Of a stretch of 14,465 nt of DNA, positions 6,406 to 13,052 are shown piece by piece (positions within the stretch are counted from its first letter, which is position 1; each line of letters opens with the position of its first letter). This stretch comes from JALWZX01 sp964506905. GTDB lineage: Bacteria; Patescibacteriota; WWE3; 2-01-FULL-39-13. The notes beneath the pieces were generated by a model, which worked only from the letters and a program-made list of their open reading frames with translations, ran no database searches and was not told where the DNA came from. The DNA is taken from positions 1 through 14,465 of the forward strand of contig CAZDNW010000072.1 in assembly GCA_964506905.1 (NCBI GenBank), read 5' to 3'. The translations under genes and the position numbers were made by a program.

Positions 6406-7941
6406 TTATTTGTTATTCTCATCTTGTTGATTTGTGGTATTAACGTCAGCTTCAGCATTTGTGCCTGGGGTAATGTCTTCAGTTTTTATTCCAAAACCAT
6501 CAAATTCATCTTCGTTCATATTATTTTCTTCTAGTGAGCTTGGCTTAGATATCTTAACATTCGTTTCTTCGTCTTGTGTAAACGGATTTAATGTTCCGAC
6601 TTCAATATCAAATTCAGCTGGTTCATAATGTTTCATGCTTTTAATTTTTTCTATTACCTCATCAAAATTTGGTTGTGATGTAATCCTTTCAATTGTTAAG
6701 TTATTAGTATCAGGATCAGGCATATAATAACTGGTTATCGAAAGGGTTAACTTATATGTATCAGAAGTAGGCACAATTTCGGCAGATATATCTTCTTCAT
6801 CTGTATCTGGTGAGACGCTTTTAGATGAAACTTTTTTATCTTTTGTAATAGTCACACCTATATTATCTGCATAAAGTATTTTTCTTGAATTTTCAAGATT
6901 TTGTAGAAATGTAACAATTTCATCATATGTTCCTGCAACTCCAACTCTAGCATTTATAGCTTTTAAGTCTTTACCCATGCTGGAATCAGAAATTCCACCG
7001 AACGACAAATTTAAAAGGTCAACACCACTTATGTCTGCTATATTAATAATTTGGTTTAAAAAGAATGGGACATCCTCTTCGTTCGGTATCGCTTGACGTG
7101 AGAGTTCTTGGTTTTCTTCTAATTCTCCTTCTAAATCAGATAATTTTTGTAAATATTTTAAATGATTACCCACACTCATTGATCTTTCTTCAAGTTTAGT
7201 GATAGTTTTTTTGTTTGCGACGAATGCTTTGTATTGGGGAATTATTACAAAAAAGCCTAAAAGGAATGCTATGCCTAGTATTAAAATAACCGAACCATAA
7301 TCTTTAATTGTTGCAACGCCTAATGATTTTGTTGATTTGCTAGATTTATTACCAGAAGTTGCAAAATTAAACTTACTTTTTGAATGCGATTCTTTTGTGT
7401 GAGCATCATTTTGCTTGTTATTATCTGGTGATATAGGTAAATGTGGCAATTCAGTTGATGATTTTTGTTGAACAGTTGCATTTGTTACAGTAATTTTTAC
7501 ATCATTTTTTTTAAGATTATCTTTAGTTGAGACATTATTTGTTGGATTAGTATTCTTTACTTTAGATGTCTCATCTTCATCATTAACTTTAACATTTATT
7601 GGCTCTTCATTTATACCAACAGACTCATCGTCGTCTACGAAATTAAAATCGTTTGACTTTACAGTACTGTGTAGGTCAGTTGATTTACTAGAAGTAGCGA
7701 CATTATCTGGTTTATTTGACACCTCTTTTGTTATTGGTTTCTCTTTATCTTGACCACTTTTAGTCTTATCCGAATCTAACGAATCGTTTTTCGCTGGTAC
7801 ATTAACTTTGAGTTTTTTAGTTGCATTACCTGAGTCTTTAGCATGGTCATCGCTTTTGTTTTTTACTTTCTCATTTAAAACTTTATTTACATCCTTATTT
7901 TCAGTTTTTTTATTGTTGTCTTTTTTCTTCTTAAAAATCAT
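6406..7941 (-). CDS. pilO: PilO-like type IV pilus inner-membrane protein with long disordered N terminus
   Basis: PilO pairs with PilN in the inner-membrane alignment complex that links the cytoplasmic PilM and pilus motor to the growing pilus. The 511 residues have three parts: a K/D/N/S/T-rich low-complexity region (1 to about 212), one transmembrane helix (about 215-235, SVILILGIAFLLGFFVIIP), and an extracytoplasmic coiled coil plus ferredoxin-like domain (about 240-420, with PFFLNQIINIADISGVDLL and VGVAGTYDEIVTFLQNLENSRKIL as typical PilO elements). Residues from about 440 form another acidic, asparagine-rich tail. Typical PilO proteins are about 200 residues with only about 20 residues before the membrane helix, so the N-terminal extension is exceptional. 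The start overlaps the pilN end by 11 nt. No pilP or pilQ follows. Assigned by order after pilM-pilN and by domain pattern. Confidence 0.85.
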   Translation of the reverse strand: MIFKKKKDNNKKTENKDVNKVLNEKVKNKSDDHAKDSGNATKKLKVNVPAKNDSLDSDKTKSGQDKEKPITKEVSNKPDNVATSSKSTDLHSTVKSNDFNFVDDDESVGINEEPINVKVNDEDETSKVKNTNPTNNVSTKDNLKKNDVKITVTNATVQQKSSTELPHLPISPDNNKQNDAHTKESHSKSKFNFATSGNKSSKSTKSLGVATIKDYGSVILILGIAFLLGFFVIIPQYKAFVANKKTITKLEERSMSVGNHLKYLQKLSDLEGELEENQELSRQAIPNEEDVPFFLNQIINIADISGVDLLNLSFGGISDSSMGKDLKAINARVGVAGTYDEIVTFLQNLENSRKILYADNIGVTITKDKKVSSKSVSPDTDEEDISAEIVPTSDTYKLTLSITSYYMPDPDTNNLTIERITSQPNFDEVIEKIKSMKHYEPAEFDIEVGTLNPFTQDEETNVKISKPSSLEENNMNEDEFDGFGIKTEDITPGTNAEADVNTTNQQDENNK

Positions 7942-8527
7942 CTTCTGTTAGTGCGTTTGAATTATATGAAACTGTAAACTTAAATGATACGGAACCATCT
8001 TGTTTATTATAATTCGCCGATCCTATTTTAACATCAGTAAAAATTGTCATCTCTGGATCCACACCCTCATTTTTTTCTTTTAATAGATTATCCTGAAATT
8101 CTGCAATGGGAGTATAATTATCTTTCGCAACTGCACTAATTGATATTGTATTGTCACTAAATGAATAGCTATTAACACTAACTTTGTCAGGCGTTCTTTT
8201 TTGCAATTCTTGGATTAGGTTTGAATATTCTGGCCGTTTTTTCAAAACATTTTTTACATTTTCCAATCTGATACCTAAACTATAACCAACCTTTCCAAAT
8301 TCTTTTAATTTATCTATTTGTGTATTTTTATAATCTATCTCAGACTTTAGTGATTTAATCTGTTTTTGAAGGGTAATGTTATATACAACGAGACCTACAC
8401 CTACAACAGAGAGTATTATTACTAATAAAATACCGAACTTTAAACCTTTTTGTTTTTTCACCCGACGATTTTTTTCTAGCAACACATCGTCTGGAATTAG
8501 GTTTAGATTACTACTGGCAGATAACAT
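7931..8527 (-). CDS. pilN: PilN-like type IV pilus inner-membrane protein
   Basis: PilN joins PilO in the membrane and binds PilM through its short cytoplasmic N terminus. The 198 residues begin with a region containing LNLIP (8-12), the counterpart of the conserved INLLP motif that sits in the PilM groove. A basic patch (KNRRVKKQKGLK) is followed by one transmembrane helix (about 31-50), a coiled coil (about 52-78) and a ferredoxin-like domain with the typical LIQELQKRTPDKVSVNSYSF stretch. Length is normal. It starts 36 nt after the pilM stop, with a 28-bp palindrome across that junction, and overlaps pilO by 11 nt, suggesting coupling. Confidence 0.9.
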   Translation of the reverse strand: MLSASSNLNLIPDDVLLEKNRRVKKQKGLKFGILLVIILSVVGVGLVVYNITLQKQIKSLKSEIDYKNTQIDKLKEFGKVGYSLGIRLENVKNVLKKRPEYSNLIQELQKRTPDKVSVNSYSFSDNTISISAVAKDNYTPIAEFQDNLLKEKNEGVDPEMTIFTDVKIGSANYNKQDGSVSFKFTVSYNSNALTEDDF

Positions 8528-8549
8528 AATATATATATAACTATACCAT

Positions 8550-8577
8550 TAAAGAACATTTAATTAAATGTTCTTTA
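8550..8577. repeat. Perfect 28-bp palindrome at the pilM/pilN junction
   Basis: The half-site TAAAGAACATTTAA is followed directly by its exact reverse complement. On the minus strand it encodes the last PilM residues (LKNI) and the stop, and it lies 22 nt before the pilN ATG. In the mRNA it would form a long A/U-rich hairpin. No uridine tract follows, so it is not a standard terminator; a processing or stability element between pilM and pilN, or a protein-binding site, is more likely. Confidence 0.7.
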
Positions 8578-9673
8578 GTGCAGCTCCTACTGATGTAGAA
8601 AACAACGGCCCGAAATCTATTAACTTGCTATTTTGCATCTCTGGTGACATAGTTACTAGATTCCAAGGATTAGCAACCTCTATTTCTACAGAAAGTTCTT
8701 GTACAAAATAAAAAATTAAATCAGGGATTAATGCACCTCCTCCGTTTACTATAATTCTCTTTACTGATCTGTTTTTATCGTGGTGTTTTCCAATCAGTTC
8801 CGACTTTCTTTCAACAAAGTTTATAGATTTTTTTAATTCCTCTATTATTATGTCAACAACAGGTTTGATAAAAGCTCTTATTTTCCCATCTAGTTCGGTT
8901 TCTTTCATTCCATATGTGTACAAATATTCTGTGGCTTGAGTATTAGACATATCAAGTTCTTTTGAAATTATATTTACCATACTTGCAATCGCAAAATTTA
9001 TAGTACGAACAAATCTAACATTTCCATCTACAGTAAGGGAGAAGCAAACATTAGAATAACCGATATCGGCAATAATAGTTGGGATACTTGCTGTTTCTTC
9101 GTTATATATCAAACTTCTTACAACAGCTGTAGACGCCGGTTCTAATCCAACGGGTTCTAAACCAGCTTTAGTTAAAATTCCAAGATACTTATTTACTACA
9201 TGTTTTGGAACTGCAACCAAAAGAACGTCTACCAAGTTACCATCGTCATTGTCTTCATTATTCTTAGTAAATTTCTTTAAAATTCCTCCTGATTCCGATG
9301 ATTTATTGTCTGATATAACCGTATACTTTAAATAAACATCAGATAAACGCTCGGGCAAGTGTTCTTCTGCTTCCCAGTGTACAGCATCATCAAACTCTTT
9401 ACCTTGTATATAGGGCATTCTTATTAATTTTGTGAATACCTTGTTATCTGGAATAATCCCAACTGCTTGTCTAGTAAAGATTTCTTCTGATAATAAGAAA
9501 TTTTTTACGGATTTTGCTAAAACATTTAAATCACTTTCGGATTCAGAAAGTATTTTATTTAAAATGCTTTTAGAAGAACCAATAGCATATTTTTTTAGTT
9601 TATTTTTTTTATCTCTATCAATTGAAACAACCTTAATGTGGCTTGTTCCGACATCTAAACCTAATAATTCCAT
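8564..9673 (-). CDS. pilM: Type IV pilus assembly ATPase-like protein PilM
   Basis: PilM is a cytoplasmic actin/FtsA-like protein that binds the N terminus of PilN and couples the pilus motor to the membrane complex. The 369 residues show the actin-fold nucleotide motifs: LLGLDVGTSHIKVV (phosphate 1, 3-16), EAEEHLP (101-107, a PilM hallmark), ADIGYSNVCFSL (phosphate 2, 202-213) and IIVNGGGALIPDL (adenosine motif, 307-319). A short N/D-rich loop (about 136-147) looks inserted. The ATG at 9673 is used because it starts directly before the conserved motif; a TTG at 9688 would add five residues without support. It follows a 212-nt gap holding a candidate promoter and leads the pilM-pilN-pilO unit. 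Confidence 0.93.
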   Translation of the reverse strand: MELLGLDVGTSHIKVVSIDRDKKNKLKKYAIGSSKSILNKILSESESDLNVLAKSVKNFLLSEEIFTRQAVGIIPDNKVFTKLIRMPYIQGKEFDDAVHWEAEEHLPERLSDVYLKYTVISDNKSSESGGILKKFTKNNEDNDDGNLVDVLLVAVPKHVVNKYLGILTKAGLEPVGLEPASTAVVRSLIYNEETASIPTIIADIGYSNVCFSLTVDGNVRFVRTINFAIASMVNIISKELDMSNTQATEYLYTYGMKETELDGKIRAFIKPVVDIIIEELKKSINFVERKSELIGKHHDKNRSVKRIIVNGGGALIPDLIFYFVQELSVEIEVANPWNLVTMSPEMQNSKLIDFGPLFSTSVGAALKNI

Positions 9674-9766
9674 ATGGCAGGATAACAACTAATCACTAGC
9701 AATTATCATTCAAAAGCATAAAATAAAATTCGAACCTCATACTATTTTCGCACAATTTATGTATTA

Positions 9767-9794
9767 AGTATATATATAATACACTCACTAACAA
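9767..9794 (-). promoter_or_regulatory. Candidate promoter of pilM-pilN-pilO
   Basis: On the minus strand TTGTTA (9794-9789, four of six to TTGACA) is followed after 16 nt by TATACT (9772-9767, five of six to TATAAT). Transcription would begin near 9760, giving a leader of about 87 nt before the pilM ATG at 9673. It lies in the only sizeable gap within the pilus block. The region is AT-rich, so other boxes are possible. Confidence 0.4.
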
Positions 9795-9795
9795 T

Positions 9796-9817
9796 TACAT
9801 TAATTGCTACATTAATT
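9796..9817. repeat. Tandem 10-bp direct repeat upstream of the pilM promoter
   Basis: TACATTAATT occurs at 9796-9805 and again at 9808-9817, a 12-nt period. On the minus strand the pair lies directly upstream of the candidate -35 box, where activator sites or UP elements usually sit. The near-helical spacing would put both copies on nearly the same face of the DNA. No regulator is identified. Confidence 0.45.
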
Positions 9818-9858
9818 ATAGAATAAACAAGTATATATGCCAAACAAGATGTATCTTA

Positions 9859-9880
9859 AATTTTCACAGTTATGAAAATT
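9859..9880 (-). terminator. Weak hairpin after the pilX-like gene
   Basis: An 8-bp inverted repeat (AATTTTCA and TGAAAATT, 6-nt loop) begins 5 nt after the stop of the minus-strand PilX-like gene. It is followed by only a short T stretch and has little G+C, so termination would be weak at best. Its position at the end of the minor-pilin cluster is the main reason to list it. Confidence 0.3.
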
Positions 9881-9885
9881 GCAGG

Positions 9886-10776
9886 TTATGGGCCAGAAGT
9901 ACCTCCAGAGCTTTGTGTTGCAACATAAGATTTTGCATAAACCGCATTATTTATTAACCTCGCCAAACCGTAACGGGCACTATACAAAAATATGGCTTTA
10001 ACATCTCTAACAGCTTCTCCAAGTTTTCCAGTAGACGATATTTCATACCCTTGTACTGGATATTCTCCTGCAGTAGCGGTTAAATTTATTTTCACATCAA
10101 CTGCATCGTTATATCTTGCTGTTATTTGAGCAAATTTGTATCCAGTTACATCTATAGGGGAAGCGGAAAGAGAACAAGTGTCACCATCTAATGTAGCTTG
10201 AACAAAATCACTGGCATTAACACCAGATAACTCTATTTTCTGTGTAAAATTACATGAATAATCTGTTTGGTCTAAAAGTAATTTGTTAGAAGAACTAGAA
10301 TCTTCTTTGACAAGATTAACTTCCAATACATCTCCTTTTGGCGTTAATGTATCTTTTGATTTCCAAGAAATCTGTAAACCATCAATGTCATTAACACCAG
10401 CATTTAGTAAAATAACCTCAGTTTTATCTTTTTGCAAAATTGGCAAATAAATTGAATCGGTTAAACTTTTTACCTCTGATTTGTATTTACATACAGTAGT
10501 GTCATCGGCAGATGTGGCTGGGTCTAATGTTGTAAATTCGGATACTGTACAATCAGCGGATTCCCATGTACCGTTGGCTATCGCATCATTTAAGCAATCA
10601 ACTGCTATATCAACACCAGATTCAGCACAATTTAAAGCATTATCTGTTTGAACATTTGTAGTAACATCTTTCAAATTGGACCTTTTGCTTGTTAAGTAAT
10701 AAGTAGCACCTGCAATGCTAATCACAGAGATTAAAGTTACTAGTAAGAGTAGGGCGTAGCCATTTCTTTTTTTCAT
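9886..10776 (-). CDS. PilX/GspK-like minor pilin
   Basis: A prepilin-like protein of 296 residues. Its short leader MKKRNG gives a predicted PilD cut after G6, followed by YALLLLVTLISVISIAGATYYL, a hydrophobic helix without the usual Glu at +5. A non-acidic +5 residue and a large globular domain are features of the GspK/PilX tip subunit, which caps the minor-pilin complex. The region after the helix is rich in D, T and S and contains several cysteines; the C terminus ends in a Gly/Ser stretch. The ATG at 10776 is chosen over a TTG at 10797, which would put seven extra residues before the leader. It follows the PilW-like gene by 13 nt. The symbol is left blank because the family is called from position and the N terminus only. 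Confidence 0.75.
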   Translation of the reverse strand: MKKRNGYALLLLVTLISVISIAGATYYLTSKRSNLKDVTTNVQTDNALNCAESGVDIAVDCLNDAIANGTWESADCTVSEFTTLDPATSADDTTVCKYKSEVKSLTDSIYLPILQKDKTEVILLNAGVNDIDGLQISWKSKDTLTPKGDVLEVNLVKEDSSSSNKLLLDQTDYSCNFTQKIELSGVNASDFVQATLDGDTCSLSASPIDVTGYKFAQITARYNDAVDVKINLTATAGEYPVQGYEISSTGKLGEAVRDVKAIFLYSARYGLARLINNAVYAKSYVATQSSGGTSGP

Positions 10777-10782
10777 TGTTTT

Positions 10783-10812
10783 ATTATAACTAGTCAATAC
10801 GCGATATTACAA
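10783..10812 (-). promoter_or_regulatory. Possible internal promoter ahead of the PilX-like gene
   Basis: A perfect TATAAT (10788-10783 on the minus strand) ends 6 nt before the ATG at 10776. TTGTAA (10812-10807) lies 18 nt further upstream, with four of six matches to TTGACA. It overlaps the end of the upstream gene. If used, it would give a leaderless transcript. AT-richness makes chance occurrence plausible. Confidence 0.3.
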
Positions 10813-11395
10813 ATCCTGAATACGATTGTGACACATTTTCTTTAGATTCTTCTGTTGCACCCGAAAAACAAACCGATGGTGTCACATTAAATTTTAAACT
10901 AACACTCGTAGAATTTCCAGTATTTCCTATTTCGAATTCCACATCTTTTACATTAACGCCTGAATCTTTTGCGTAATTTGTAATCGAATCACTAACAGTT
11001 GGATCAGCAGTATTAAATTCTTTATAATAAAAGTACCCATTTGGCTCATTAGTCTCGCAGTTTTCATTTCCTTGTTTATAACCGAATTCTAAATGCCTAA
11101 GCTCTTCAGATTTTTCTTGGTTATACTGTAAGTAATAATCCACTGCTATACACGGGGTATTTGAATTACTTGGGTCAAGGTGTTTATTGCATTTTATATC
11201 ACTTGCTTTACGTAAATCTTCTTGGAATCTATTAAAAACGGTATCTGCATTATTATTCATTTCAGTTAGCATACGAGATTTTTGATTTACCTTAACAATT
11301 CTAATAAGAATTCCACCAACAGAACCCAATACAATTGCCATAATTCCGATAGTTAAAAGTAATTCTACAAATGTATATCCTTTCTTAGATTTCAT
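10790..11395 (-). CDS. PilW/GspJ-like minor pilin
   Basis: A prepilin-like protein of 201 residues. The leader MKSKKG is followed by YTFVELLLTIGIMAIVLGSVGGIL, with the conserved Glu at +5 and a hydrophobic helix. The next part (MNNNADTVFNRFQEDLRKASDI) fits the long helix of PilW/GspJ minor pilins, which commonly carry a similar phrase. The C-terminal half is beta-rich with four cysteines. It starts 2 nt after the preceding minor pilin stop, indicating a single transcript. The stop is TAG. Confidence 0.8.
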   Translation of the reverse strand: MKSKKGYTFVELLLTIGIMAIVLGSVGGILIRIVKVNQKSRMLTEMNNNADTVFNRFQEDLRKASDIKCNKHLDPSNSNTPCIAVDYYLQYNQEKSEELRHLEFGYKQGNENCETNEPNGYFYYKEFNTADPTVSDSITNYAKDSGVNVKDVEFEIGNTGNSTSVSLKFNVTPSVCFSGATEESKENVSQSYSGFVISRID

Positions 11396-11397
11396 AG

Positions 11398-11922
11398 TTA
11401 TTTGTAAATATCAGCTAACACACTTGTTAACACAACTTTTTTTTCACCAACAGACTCTTGCCATGTTACTATTGACTTTACCAATATAATATCGTCTACT
11501 GATTTTCCATCATATTTTGAAATTTCAATTTTTCTATTGTATTCTTGGCCAGATGATTCAAATGTATTCCCATCACAATTAACATCTTTATCAAGCGCAC
11601 CACATAAAGCACCACTAGTAACATTTATTGTATAACATACTTTTTGAGTGGTAGAGGTGAAATCTTTAGCGAATACATCAAGTCCGCATTCTTCTGCATC
11701 TCTAACATATCTTACAGCTTCTATACCTGCATTCGCTAATTTAACTGCTTCAGATCTACTTGTAGATGATTTAGAAGTTTTTAGTGTGAATGTACTTAAA
11801 ATTGTTAATGCAGTTATTACGATAGCTAGTACTCCAATTGATAATACAACTTCAATAAGCGATTGACCTTTTTTTCTGTTTTTATATTTTAAGATTTTGT
11901 TATTCTTTATCATATTATTCAT
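11398..11922 (-). CDS. PilV/GspI-like minor pilin
   Basis: A prepilin-like protein of 174 residues. The basic leader ends KNRKKG (cut after G19), followed by QSLIEVVLSIGVLAIVITALTIL with Glu at +5. The helix continues into AVKLANAGIEAVRYVRDAE, a phrase typical of PilV/GspI-like subunits, and there are four cysteines in the globular part. Its first ATG overlaps the preceding gene stop by 8 nt, so translation is probably coupled; a second ATG three codons later (11913) would shorten the leader to 16 residues. Confidence 0.8.
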   Translation of the reverse strand: MNNMIKNNKILKYKNRKKGQSLIEVVLSIGVLAIVITALTILSTFTLKTSKSSTSRSEAVKLANAGIEAVRYVRDAEECGLDVFAKDFTSTTQKVCYTINVTSGALCGALDKDVNCDGNTFESSGQEYNRKIEISKYDGKSVDDIILVKSIVTWQESVGEKKVVLTSVLADIYK

Positions 11923-12481
11923 CTTCTATTTTAGTTATACCAAATTGATTAATTGTAACTTTTTTATCAGCATCTAAATCTGAACACTCATCATCTGCAT
12001 TTTTAACATAACAAAATTGTATTGTGGCTTCATTAAGAGGCTTTTTATTCGAATCATATAAATTTCCACTAAGTCTTTCGAAAGCTATAGGATAACCGGT
12101 TGAATCACACACACCTTTGGAAAACTTTACATTGTCTGATAGTGTCTTAACTATTTTATTACTATGGTAAAAAATGTCCCAATTAAACAAGCCACTAGTA
12201 CTGTTTACGGTTACTGGACCATAATAATACAAGTGTGGATCATTATTAGCACACGGGTCAACCGCCCACCAAACTTTTTGATTGTTATGTGTAATTCCTG
12301 ATCTTGATTTTATTTGCATTGAAGTAACAGTGTCGTAAAATTTACCAACTTCTTGTGCAAGTTCCTGATTCTTTGACATCCCCTTGAAAAAAGGAACTGC
12401 GGAAGCAGTTAATATCATTATTATAGCAATAGAAATCATCATTTCTACTAATGTAAATGCGTGATTTTTATTCTTTATCAT
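11915..12481 (-). CDS. GspH/FimT-like minor pilin with Ala at the cleavage site
   Basis: A prepilin-like protein of 188 residues with leader MIKNKNHA then FTLVEMMISIAIIMILTASAVPFFKG. The +5 Glu is present, but the residue before the cut is Ala instead of the nearly invariant Gly. The pattern of helix followed by QELAQEVGKFYDTVTSMQIKSRSG suits GspH/FimT pseudopilins. The ATG at 12481 is chosen over a TTG at 12493, which adds only four residues. It begins 19 nt after the previous pilin stop and overlaps the next gene by 8 nt. Confidence 0.75.
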   Translation of the reverse strand: MIKNKNHAFTLVEMMISIAIIMILTASAVPFFKGMSKNQELAQEVGKFYDTVTSMQIKSRSGITHNNQKVWWAVDPCANNDPHLYYYGPVTVNSTSGLFNWDIFYHSNKIVKTLSDNVKFSKGVCDSTGYPIAFERLSGNLYDSNKKPLNEATIQFCYVKNADDECSDLDADKKVTINQFGITKIEDE

Positions 12482-12500
12482 AGGCAGGTACAAATAATTT

Positions 12501-13010
12501 CTATTGACTCATTACACAATAATAATATTTATTTGAATCTGATATACACTTTAAGGAACCTTTTTTACTAACATAATATTCTGGAATTTCATCTTTATCT
12601 GCACCTTCAAGTTCAGCACATAGTAAAAAGTTCTGGTAGTTGTTTGTGGATAGTTCATCTGGATTATTATTGTAACAATAGTTCATTGTAGGTGACTTGG
12701 GGTCCTTTGGCATAACTTTTAGGTACACATCTGTAGTTCCTGATGTGCCTGTTAATAGCGTTCCCAATGTGTCTATGGTATCAGACTCAGGATATTCATT
12801 ATTGTCAGCGTAATACTGTTCTAATGCAGTTGCTATTGTGGAAATGTCGGCTCTTCTTTGGGAATTTCTTGCCCTAGCAAATTGCTTGGCTGGATTTAGC
12901 ATAGAAAGCAATGCTGCCGTTAGAATTGCTATAATTCCTATTACAACCATTATCTCAACAAGTGTAAATCCGTTATTAATTCGTAAGGGTAGGGCAGATT
13001 TCTTTTTCAT
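12501..13010 (-). CDS. Type IV pilin, GspG/PilA-like
   Basis: A prepilin of 169 residues with leader ending RINNG (cut after G14), then FTLVEIMVVIGIIAILTAALL and Glu at +5. After the helix comes ARARNSQRRADISTIATALEQYYADNNEYP, a hallmark of GspG-type pseudopilins and of pilins found in Gram-positive and CPR genomes. Four cysteines (112, 131, 155, 165) could form two disulfides. It is the first pilin after pilD and has its own likely promoter 6 nt before the ATG, so it could be a well-expressed subunit. The stop is TAG. Confidence 0.85.
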   Translation of the reverse strand: MKKKSALPLRINNGFTLVEIMVVIGIIAILTAALLSMLNPAKQFARARNSQRRADISTIATALEQYYADNNEYPESDTIDTLGTLLTGTSGTTDVYLKVMPKDPKSPTMNYCYNNNPDELSTNNYQNFLLCAELEGADKDEIPEYYVSKKGSLKCISDSNKYYYCVMSQ

Positions 13011-13016
13011 AATAAT

Positions 13017-13025
13017 ATTATATCA
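13017..13025 (-). promoter_or_regulatory. Extended -10 promoter of the GspG-like pilin
   Basis: On the minus strand TGATATAAT (13025-13017) is a perfect extended -10 element (TGnTATAAT). Only 6 nt separate it from the ATG at 13010, so the transcript would be leaderless or nearly so. No strong -35 box is seen, as is usual for extended -10 promoters. It lies in the 42-nt gap between pilD and this pilin. Confidence 0.5.
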
Positions 13026-13052
13026 CTAATCATACAATTAAATAAAGGTAAG

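Noticed and set aside
6337..6628. Hydrophobic and serine-rich + strand frames at the convergent region
   Set aside because: They are the complement of the low-complexity pilO tail and show no family features or start context.
9674..9688. TTG start for pilM at 9688
   Set aside because: The conserved LLGLDVGTSHIKVV motif begins two residues after the ATG at 9673; actin-like PilM proteins start this close to it.
9700..9780. Riboswitch in the pilM leader
   Set aside because: The leader is AT-rich without the conserved cores of known riboswitch classes such as c-di-GMP; only short chance pairings appear.
10777..10797. TTG start for the PilX-like gene
   Set aside because: It would overlap the previous gene; the ATG at 10776 gives a normal MKKRNG leader.
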